Source of the DNA: Hypsibius dujardini
Taxonomy: Eukaryota > Tardigrada > Eutardigrada > Parachela > Hypsibiidae
Reading direction: 5' to 3'
Assembly (NCBI GenBank): GCA_001579985.1
Contig: LRSR01011757.1
Span: 1 to 40,285 of the forward strand
Length of the DNA stretch: 40,285 nucleotides
Positions 32,382-40,285 of this stretch are shown here, piece after piece. The notes beneath the pieces were generated by a model, which was given only the letters and a program-made list of their open reading frames with translations, did no database searches and was not told the DNA's origin. The translations under genes were made by a program, and so were the position numbers. Position 1 is the stretch's first letter, and the number at the start of each line of letters is the position of its first letter.

Positions 32382-33730
32382 TCAAGATGAAGGTTTGACG
32401 GAAAAGTAAATGATAAGAGCGAGAACCAAAGCGGCGACAGCCAGAACTCCGATAATGCACACCATCTTCTTTCGCGCCTTCGTCTTTCAAAAAAAAAAGA
32501 GAAAGCAAAGATAAATCAAAGGAAGAGCACATGCACACAGCAAGAACTCAGTCGAATCATGCCAAAGGATAGTTTCCGCCTACCTGATAGCGGCGAGTTT
32601 CGGACAGCTGTGTACTACTCATCTATATCTATGTATCTATACGGAGGCAAGTTGATCTCGCTCCGGCTGCCATGTCAGGTAAGACACAGATTTCCGAAGT
32701 TGTGGGGCGACATTTTTCACTTACAAAATTGGCATATGTGCATTTGCTCATAAATATTACTATGTCTAGGCCATTCGAAAAAGCCGAAAAATCCAGCATG
32801 AGCCTCATTTCGAGAATAGTGAAATTTACGCTGGGTGAACATTTTACAGATACCGATATTGCCACCTTTTCCCCGATATCGTAAAAATGGGGGAGACCGT
32901 TCGACGGTAAGTGATTGGAGAACAAATTAGATGTGACATTGTTTTTCAGAATACGTTAAATAATTATTTAGAGATTTTAGATTTTATTTATTTGGTTTAA
33001 TTGAGGAAAAAGGCATGCTGAATATTTCTCAACAAGAATGAAATAGTAAAGCCATTTATTTATTCTGTTTCACAGAAACAAAATACCGGGTCTCTGTACT
33101 ACCAAAGGCGCTGTCCCTGTCTCGAAGGATATCAAAGCACACCATTTGTTCGACTATCACTGTCTGTCTGTCTGTCTGTCTGTCAGCCAGGCAGTCAGCC
33201 AGGCAGTCAGCCAGGCAGTCAGGTTTTCAGTCATTCAGTTACTCAGTCACTCACTCAGTGAATTTTTCCTGTGCGTCTTGTTTCGTCTCATGGCAGAGTG
33301 ACTGACTGACTGAGTAAGTGACTGGTTAACTGAATGATTGAAAAACTGACTGCCTGGCTGACTGACTGACTGACAGACTGATTGCCTTACAAACTGCCCC
33401 TTCGACGTGCCGCTGGTTCCAATGTGATGTAAGTGGGCTATATTTTCATCCCCTGACAATTTTGCCAGTGTGAAAGCTCCTCTAGACTTTATACATTAAG
33501 TGATAAAATGTCAAATTTGCAATGGTGCATGGATGATGCAAGAAGCCACTGACACCCTCGTGACCACACTCTTTGCTTCTTTGCCCTTTAGGCTCCTGTG
33601 CTAAGACGTGTCGTGAAACCCCTGAAAACGTGCAAGTACTCCTCTGCGCTCCACCTTGAAACTATTGAGCTAAAATTAGTTATTGCTCAATGAAATTATA
33701 GAGCAAAAATATTTCACTGAGCAGAAATTC

Positions 33731-33798
<68 letters not shown>

Positions 33799-34566
33799 GC
33801 ACATGAGGACAAACGGAGAAACGGACATACTTGTAGCATAAACCAATAACAAAAGATAACTGAGCTTCGCCCCCTTACCCCCAACCGGGACTTCACCCGG
33901 GTAACCCCCGCAGGGGGCTCAGCCCCCCTGCACCCATTAAATTGTTTGCGAAAAATAGTATTATGAAAATCGATCAGTGTTAAAACCGAAGGATAATAAA
34001 AATGATAATAAAGTGCACCAAAAACACCGCAGCAGGCAGGGAGACGGAGAATAGAATTAAAATAAGAGTTCTCGTGTTGTTAAGTAAGCATCGCAACACC
34101 GCAGCACATCAAGTGACTCTCATATGACATTTACGTTTTGCTTGGTACCCTGTTCTCCATTCCTCCCAAACTATCTGTGTTTCCGTTAAAAAAATATGGC
34201 AAACGGTGGGGGCGGTGCTCGTCCTACTGCCTGTGAGCCATCTTCAAACGGATTCCATTTCGCAAAAAGCAACAAGCAAGCCCATCATAGTCCCATCCGG
34301 AAACGAATTAATTAATGCATTTGAGGTCAAATAAAGAACTATACCCAATCGTTCTGGGCGTCATTTTGCCCGTTGTGCACGGGCTCTGACGATACTATCT
34401 CGGTCCTTTTGTGCGACCAGTCGTTGTGCCTTCTGAAAGCGATCGAGGGCGTCGTTGAACTGTCGGACCAAATTCTCCTTGAGCTTCTGTTGGATCATCT
34501 CTTCCGTTTCCTTGGCCCTGGCATGGACGTCAATCTCAATCTGTCTCAATCGTTCGACTTCACTGA
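32382..34566 (-). CDS. Syntaxin-7/12-like Qa-SNARE, partial gene model
   Basis: Three pieces on the minus strand. (a) 34566-34361 encodes the end of the Habc domain: EVERLRQIEID, then QKLKENLVRQFNDALDRFQK and AQKDRDSIVRARA, matching syntaxin-7/12 (FQxxQR...KEKESIARARA). (b) About 32621-32583 encodes STQLSETRRYQ, the end of the SNARE helix. (c) 32483-32382 encodes TKARKKMVCIIGVLAVAAL plus the rest of the transmembrane anchor and stop. Such proteins drive endosome and lysosome fusion. I could not find the exon for the SNARE core, nor the N-terminal exons, which should lie above 34566. Piece (a) also reads into TGA (34363-34361) after QRAK without a good GT donor. The gene may be broken, use an unusual donor, or carry an exon I missed. 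Confidence 0.6.
33160..33380. repeat. Imperfect long palindrome built from GTCAG/CAGGCAGTCAGC repeats
   Basis: The left arm 33184-33259 contains three copies of a 12-mer (cagccaggcagt) followed by CAGTCATTCAGTTACTCAGTCACT. The right arm 33298-33374 is its approximate reverse complement. The loop is about 38 nt. A CTGT tract precedes it. Confidence 0.7.
33731..33800. repeat. (CAGA)n microsatellite
   Basis: About 17 CAGA units with one CAAA interruption, in presumed syntaxin intron sequence. Confidence 0.95.
33866..33945. repeat. GC-rich hairpin cluster
   Basis: An island of C/G runs in AT-rich surroundings with consecutive short hairpins: CCGGGACTTCACCCGGG and CCCCGCAGGGGGCTCAGCCCCC. It ends CCTGCACCCATT. 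This looks like the end of a mobile element, but the class is unclear. Confidence 0.5.
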
Positions 34567-34740
34567 CTGAAATAATGAAACAGCATGACACAAGTTTCAC
34601 ATGATGGCAGCTGGTCAGGAGTGTCATCAAAAGAGAAAAGGAATTTTACTTAGTGAGGTCATCCTCTGGATTTTGGATCCGAGTTGCCGAGTTGCCGAGT
34701 TGTGATTGCCTTTCCTTCAAACAGACAAGAATCCCACTAA

Positions 34741-35988
34741 GGGAGCGTTCAACAAGGACATCAGCGCCATGTAGGGTAGGGAGGTTGTATTTTGATGACG
34801 AGGTCTGACTTTAAGGGGGTGGGGATCCAGCCGTGGCTGACGTCAGCATATGTCGTTTCGATTTTTCGCCAATTCCCAGCCTCTGCTGAATCTGAATGAC
34901 TTTTTGTGCTCAGATTACGAAGACACCGATGATACAGACATGCTTTCTTAATAGAGTTTGTTCGGAGCGATACATAACCTTAACTTTCATCCTAAAGTCC
35001 GTGGGACGTTACGAAAAGGGGCGGGGTATCGACTTAAGGTATCATTTACGATAACTCTGATGCTTAAAAATCAAGTTCAAGGACAGACCCCTTTGAAATC
35101 GTTTTCGTACATCCCCGCCGCCAATTAACTTTTCGGCGATAAATATTTGGGAAAGGAATTCATTTTGTGATTTTCTGGTGCTACTGGGGATGGGTGGAAC
35201 GTTCTGATTTCGTTAGCGGTCTATTTTCTGGAGGGCTTTTTTCAACGTTGGATAGCCGCTCCGCTGACGGCAGCGGGCGTCCATTCCGTCACATTACGGA
35301 ATTTTAAACTGGCTGTATTGTCGTGTTTCTTGTCAAAAATCATTGTATGCTTGGAATGATTTTATACCCGGATCCAGAATAATTATTTGAGGCAGGAGAA
35401 TACTCTTAATTCCGAAACATTCAGAAGCTAATTTGAGTTTATCTATCCTAGATCAATCAATCGATCGAGCATTGGTTTCTCACTTGAATTAGCTGTATAC
35501 GCAATTAATCAATCAGTGGCTCAATTTTTCGCTTTATTATTGTTGTTCGTACTTCTAGTTTGCGCACTATATTATCTTTAAATTGATTGTATTTCAGAAT
35601 TGATTGTATTTTTATAAGTGAATTGCTTATGAACTTGTATTTTAGGATCTTTAAGATCAACTGAAAATTTAATGTTTTGGTAGGGTTGGTCGCCGAACAC
35701 ACTAATCAAGCGTCATACGTTAACGCTAACCTTAACTTTAAGTTAAGGATAAGACTTAAGTTATGGATTGGTTTCGAACAGACCCTAATACTTGCTTTCA
35801 ATCTGGTTTCAGTAACAGATGTGGTTGCAATACTGGATAAATTTTAGCAGATGTAGGGGGGTCGGCTCGAGCTGACGTCAGTGCTTGAAGAACAAGGGGG
35901 GTCTAGGAATTTCTGACGAGCTCTGACGGAAGGGGGGGGGAGTAAGGTCGCCTGATATAAGGCGCTGACGTCATTGTGGAACGCTCGC
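34741..35988. mobile_element. DNA transposon remnant, 1248 bp, TIRs with TAA target duplication
   Basis: The left end GGGAGCGTTCAACAAGGACA continues TCAGCGCC. The reverse complement of the right end reads GCGAGCGTTCCACAATGACG and continues TCAGCGCC; 24 of 28 bases match. TAA flanks both sides (34738-34740 and 35989-35991). A 3-bp TWA duplication is typical of the PIF/Harbinger superfamily (family knowledge). The inside has no transposase frame. TGACGTCA words lie near both ends, the right one within the TIR. Confidence 0.6.
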
Positions 35989-35991
35989 TAA

Positions 35992-37152
35992 GTAAATTCA
36001 CTGCTGATGGTGTCACATGGATCGTTGTTAGATTTGGTTTTTTCCAGAGCAGAGAAAAAGAATTTTGAAGATTTGCGAAGAAAGAGACCGGAATTTCTAC
36101 CTGAGCTTCCGTAATCTTTCCGCATCAAACACACACACGACCGAAGACGGGAAACAATCGTCTGATGATGAGCCAGATGCTTCAGCTCAGACCAAAAAAA
36201 CCGTACAGCGTATACCACGCACAACAAACAAGGCCTCCAGCGAAAGCAAAATAAATGAATAGATGGTGAATGTTGATCCTCCCCCTCCTCACGCCTGCGT
36301 TGATGACGTCCACAATAATAATATCCGCAGTGAAGATCCCCTACCCACAGTGTGACGAGACAACTCGGTCTACATTTATGGTTTTATGGCTGTTTTATGA
36401 TGTAGACTGAGTTTTCCCTTTCCTACTGTGGAGTACCCGGTATACGCAGCGTTCATTGGGAGGTGTAAATTTTTGCTAGAGGAGGTACGAGTAAAAAAAC
36501 TATGCCCGGTGTAAAGAGAAGTAAAAAATAACCTGCAGGACAAAAAAATTCTTGCGACTAATTATGAAACTTTCAAGTCGACATCTTTAATTAGTTATCT
36601 AGTTTTTGTTCATTAATTACATCTGTAAAAAAATAACTATGTTCTTAGAGTTTTAGCGGGAAACCATTTTCCCACAATGAGATGCAGTGCACGAACTGCG
36701 CACGTGCGATGTGCAGCCGTTATGTTTTCGAATTATTCGCTTTTCTTGCCAGTTTTTCGTTTCTTTAGGTTTTCATTGCACCTAAGAATAAATTTTCAAT
36801 ATGATTTATATCATTTCGATCACTTTTATTTCTTCATTTTCGATTAGGTGCCAAATTAGGAGCGCCTGAAGAGTAGGCATTTTGTTAGCATTTGGAGAAT
36901 TGGCGTCCTTTTTCTTTTCTTCGATTTTGATCTTCTAGTGTCATTGAAACCTGAATTCTTAATACTTTTTGGGTTCGGAATTCAAAATGGAGTTTGATTA
37001 TGTACAGGCTCAAGGGATGTGGGGGGGATGAGAGCGGGGGGAGAGACGATTTGTTTAATTGTCTCATTTCATGAATATATTTTTTTTCCGGTTTCCTTTT
37101 ACACTTTTTTTCTTATCTATAGCACGATTGCTAGTCGCACAGCTATACGGTA
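35992..37152. other. Gene-poor stretch with one foldback
   Basis: No gene recognised. An imperfect hairpin at 36345-36431 pairs CCACAGT...ACTCGGTCTACAT with ATGTAGACTGAGT...ACTGTGG around a 24-nt loop. A 65-codon plus-strand frame at 36065-36262 and its minus-strand counterpart show no domain. Confidence 0.4.
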
Positions 37153-37425
37153 ATGCCGCTCATCGGTTTTACTCGCCGCATCATCCTAAAAGAAAGCAGC
37201 GCAAAAGCCGACGGCTTTAGGGGTCCGCAAATTCAACCGAACGTAGAAGAGCTGCTGGCTGATATGCCTGATATTTGGTCATCTGGAAAGATGATTGCGG
37301 AGCTCTACCTGCAATGGCTTCATCAGTGTTTGTTCTCGGCTATTGGCGTGAGAAGTCTAGCCATACTGAATTTGTCGTCCGCGTTCAAGAACACTAACGT
37401 GATGGAGGCCGTTACGGAGGAATGA
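37153..37425 (+). pseudogene. Possible pogo/Tigger-type DDE transposase fragment
   Basis: A 90-codon frame with the segment GKMIAELYLQWLHQCLF, then VRSLAILNLSSAFKN. This resembles the family block 'GWMxxELxLxWLxxVW...RSLLVLDxFRxHLT' of DDE_1 transposases (by memory). The catalytic Asp of 'LLVxD' is replaced (ILNLSS). No rest of the transposase is evident around it. Alternatively an unrelated short gene. Confidence 0.3.
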
Positions 37426-37493
37426 ATAGACTTGGAGTTCCTGACTATTCCGCTTCGCATGATGGGAAAGATATAGTTCTCTAAATCTGTTTA

Positions 37494-37810
37494 GGCGTCA
37501 TCCACATATTACGTAATCAAGGGAGGGTCGTTAGGTAGTCTGGACTTGTGATTACTTTTAATGACAAACGGGAAGGTCCTTTCGTGAGGTGATTACTATT
37601 GATTACGTAGGGCAGAGGGTGGGTGCCAACACTGTATAAAAAAAATTGAGCGTCCATTTGAAACAAAAATGGATATGGAAGGTGGTCGGTTCATGATTAT
37701 GTTGTGATTACCAAACAAGGGTGGTCGTTTTACTGATTTTATTTGATGACAGGGGTGGACGAGTGATAGAATTTTACGGATTTTTGGTTACCTAATACGT
37801 GGATGACCCC
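37494..37810. mobile_element. MITE, 317 bp, with TTA target duplication
   Basis: The left TIR GGCGTCATCCACATATTACG continues TAATC. The reverse complement of the right end reads GGGGTCATCCACGTATTAGG and continues TAACC; 21 of 25 match. TTA flanks both sides (37491-37493 and 37811-37813). It has no coding capacity. Internal GATTAC words repeat in both orientations. Confidence 0.7.
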
Positions 37811-38521
37811 TTATAACTAATGAAGACTTCTCCGTCTTTTGTCTCGCCGCATCACGCCCTCTAAGTGTTGCGACCGTTCATGTTTCGCTGAATGTTCCTT
37901 TGAGTTGTCCGCGTGCGGTCTGGCGCGACGTTAAACAGCGTTGTACACCTTTAATTCTTTAAAGTTTCCTTCTTTCACATTGCGGCTCTTCGCACCACTT
38001 TTTGTGAATCTGTATTTTTATTTTCTCAATGGATTTGTGACCGCTCCTCGGCCGGTGTTCACCTTCGGTATTCATGATGCCAATATCGAATATAGATCTT
38101 ACTCCCCTGTTCTTGGTTGTTCTGTCCGCTTCCGTATGATCAAGGCGTTTCTTCGCCATATCATGGAATGAGTGATTCGGCAGAGTCCTGTGCCTGTCAT
38201 CCTTGGTCAACGGGAGACCATTCTTCGTCTATGGCACTTGGTTCATGACCTATTTTCCGCTCTTCGGTATCAGCCTCTCTGGATACTTTGAGCGGCTGAC
38301 ATCTGACCGTTTTGAACCCCGGTAGAATTTTTCTTCGCCAAAGGGGATTTGTGCTTGCCTTGTTCGGGCGAGGATTGTGCTAAGCGTCACGTTGTGCGGT
38401 ATAGTTAGTGTAAGAAAAATCTCTGCTTTTCTTGCTTTTATCATGGCCATTACTCTGAGTTTGTCGGTTGATTTCGTGTTCTGAAATGATCTGGATGTAT
38501 TTTTATTGTACATCGATGGGA

Positions 38522-38680
38522 AATTGGACTGAACGGCGCACCATAAATCAAAACACAACATGTCTGACTGTCTTCTGCAACATTCGGTTTCACACGTTTG
38601 GAATTGGACTGAACGGCGCACCATAAATCAAAAACAACATGTCTGACTGTCTTCTGCAACATTCGGTTTCACACGTTTGG
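38522..38680 (+). repeat. Tandem duplication, two units of 80 and 79 bp
   Basis: Units 38522-38601 and 38602-38680 both run from AATTGGACTGAACGGCGCAC to GGTTTCACACGTTTGG. The only difference I see is a one-base length change in an A-rich run, so the duplication is recent. No coding role is apparent. Confidence 0.9.
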
Positions 38681-38944
38681 TCAATTGATTGATTTGATCA
38701 AGTCTTTTCCATTCCTGATGTTCAGTGCACATGCGCGCCCTTGATTGCTTGATTATTAAAATAATAAGTCCGAGAGTGGCATCGTTTCTGTGTTTAAATT
38801 ATGTTTCATTCCTCTTCCCAGTTTCCGATAAAACACTTTTGGAACGTGAAATTATTATTTTTGAATTGATTATCTGCAATACATTGGGACAAAAGCGACC
38901 GTGCAATTTTTATTTAATTGCACAGATCTTTTTGGCCGTTAAAA

Positions 38945-40245
38945 ATGGCTCCTCCTCCTTCGCGCCGCTCACCCGCCATCGGACGGGCCCGGAAATCTGG
39001 CTTGCTGGTGGCGGAGAAACCCAAGCGAAAAGCTATTTCGAAATTGGATAAGCTGGCTGCGAAGGGGAAAGGAGGCGGCGCCAAGCTAAAAGGAGCATCT
39101 GAAGCGTCAAAAGCGTCCAAAAAGGCAACTGTTGATTTGTCCACTTTCCCTCCAGTGGAGGAGGTCAAACCTCTCCATTTGACGTTCGACGCATGGCTCT
39201 TGCAAAATCTCACGGCCAAACAGAGATCCGCAGTGACGAAGGAGTTCAGGGAGAAAGCCAACAAAGTGGGAAATTCGGTGAGATTCTAATGTGGAATCAA
39301 GGCGTTGATTGATGGATTGCGTTGATTAAAATTTATTGTATGTCCAGTGGCTTGATTGATGAATTGTGTTTTATTGGAGTGTATTTTCTGGCCAATCGCG
39401 TGATTGGTGAATTGTATTGATCGAAATATATTGTGTCTAGTCGCTTTACTGATGAATTGAGTTGACCGGAATTTATTGTCTGTCCAGTCGCTTGATTGAT
39501 GGATTGAGTTGATTGGAGTATACTTTGTGTTCAGTCGCTTGATTGAGGAATCAAGTTGATTGGAATTTATGATATGTCCAGTCGCTTGATAGTTTGGTGT
39601 GTCAGTTCCTTCTCACTTTGTACGATTGGTGTTGAAGAGATTTTTTTTGTTTCTTGTCTGAAGTATAGTTACTATTCGGATTTATTTATTATGGTGAAAT
39701 TGTTTTTTTTATAATATTAAAAACTGCTTTTCATATCGTTCGTTTTATAAATGTGGATATTAAAGCATTAATATAAATAAAATCATGAATGTAACTAAGA
39801 AAAGGTAACGCAGCAATCACTTTGATAAGTATTTATCAATAATTAATTAATTATTTGATGGTTTTTTTTAAATTTTTAGTTGCTGGCGCTAGCGGCCGCC
39901 AAAAAAGAACTGGTGGAAACGGACGCCAAAGTGGCTCAACTGGAGGAGACTTACGGCCGCACAATGAAGATCCAGGACGTCTGGCGGTATCAGGAACGCG
40001 CCGGTCTAGCCGCCATCATTGGACAGGACCCGCAGGCAGTCATGAACGCTCCGCATCACTTCAAGGACGAGGAACGCCTCATGTTTATGAGTGTATTCCC
40101 GCGACCCGGGGTCGTACCCGAGGGGAAGACGGTGGTGCAAGAAACAAGGTCCAATTCACCGCGGAAGGAGCCGCCGCTGACGAGGACCCGGATGCAGATG
40201 ATGAAGACCCGGGATGAACGCCTGTCCACCGATGATGAAGACTGA
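38945..40245 (+). CDS. Unrecognised basic-to-acidic protein, 2 exons, 232 aa
   Basis: Exons 38945-39277 and 39880-40245 join in phase 0 (TCG|GTGAGA, TTTTTAG|TTG) and total 699 nt including the stop. The N-terminal ~80 residues are very basic (RRSPAIGRARKSG, EKPKRKAISKLDKLAAKGKG), as in nuclear or nucleic-acid-binding proteins. The middle (about residues 86-150) holds VKPLHLTFDAWLLQNLTAKQ and a probable helical coiled coil (LLALAAAKKELVETDAKVAQ). Then come QDVWRYQERAGLAAIIGQDP and FMSVFPRPGVVPEG, and the protein ends in the acidic LSTDDED. I recognise no family. The start ATG (AAAATGGCT) has a good Kozak-like context and no upstream in-frame ATG nearby. A nuclear role is inference from charge only. 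Confidence 0.75.
39303..39595 (+). repeat. 47-48-bp minisatellite, about 6 copies
   Basis: In the intron of the 3'-terminal gene. The consensus is about CTTGATTGATGAATTGAGTT, then GATTGGAATTTATTGTNTGT, then CCAGTCG. Copies diverge by 10-30 percent. The rest of the intron (39596-39879) is AT-rich. Confidence 0.8.
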
Positions 40246-40259
40246 TGTAAGATTGACGA

Positions 40260-40285
40260 AAGGACAGGCAGGCAGGCAGGCAGAC
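40260..40285. repeat. (CAGG)n microsatellite at window edge
   Basis: Starts 15 nt after the stop codon of the 3'-terminal gene, thus in its 3' UTR, and continues past the window. Confidence 0.9.

Noticed and set aside
32629-32925. Opposed 70- and 98-codon frames
   Set aside because: I tested this segment for the missing syntaxin SNARE core; neither strand shows the heptad pattern or conserved glutamine region.
39303-39595. CRISPR-like alternation of repeats
   Set aside because: Repeats are head-to-tail without unique spacers, diverged, and in an animal intron: a minisatellite.
1-40285. tRNA, rRNA or other structural RNA genes
   Set aside because: I saw no cloverleaf with A/B-box words and no rRNA core sequence on either strand. 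A covariance-model scan would be needed for certainty.

Overview
The window is animal nuclear DNA. It has spliceosomal GT-AG introns, GC-rich exons in AT-rich introns, and metazoan-type genes: a class-ID unconventional myosin, a BET bromodomain protein with the P-TEFb-type C-terminal motif, a syntaxin and a VWC-domain secreted protein. I cannot name the species; an invertebrate bilaterian is the most likely reading (inference). The DNA is saturated with CTGT/CAGA and TTGA/TCAA tetranucleotide tracts, which create many spurious open frames.

Layout, left to right. (1) 1.93-3.38 kb, minus strand: a three-exon gene for a 312-residue secreted VWC protein. (2) 5.36-13.85 kb, minus strand: a ten-exon BET gene (BRD2/3/4 or fs(1)h type) whose exons join in frame into 1362 residues with BD1, BD2, NET, acidic serine cluster and C-terminal motif. 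(3) 15.48-17.10 kb, plus strand: a four-exon INO80C/Ies6 gene of 198 residues, head-to-head with the BET gene across a 1.6-kb GC-rich putative promoter. (4) 17.1-22.1 kb: gene-poor DNA with a mariner-like TA-flanked element, two long inverted repeats and AT-rich dispersed repeats. (5) 22.60-31.09 kb, plus strand: a complete 16-exon myosin-ID gene (1007 residues). Its intron 12 holds, on the opposite strand, an exon-like fragment of a DHRS12-like short-chain dehydrogenase. (6) 32.06-34.57 kb, minus strand: parts of a syntaxin-7/12-like gene, including two tandem copies of the membrane-anchor exon, one carrying an in-frame TGA. (7) 34.7-38.7 kb: DNA-transposon debris, including two TIR elements with 3-bp target duplications, a possible pogo/DDE remnant and a 79-80-bp tandem duplication. 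(8) 38.95-40.25 kb, plus strand: a two-exon gene for an unrecognised 232-residue basic-to-acidic protein with a minisatellite in its intron.

The BET protein and INO80C are both nuclear chromatin factors and may share a divergent promoter. Myosin ID is a cortical actin motor, and the syntaxin would act in endosomal fusion. I see no functional link between those two and no operon-like organisation. Exon boundaries were worked out by hand from splice signals, reading phase and family similarity. Total coding lengths are exact multiples of three for the BET, INO80C, myosin, VWC and 3'-terminal genes.
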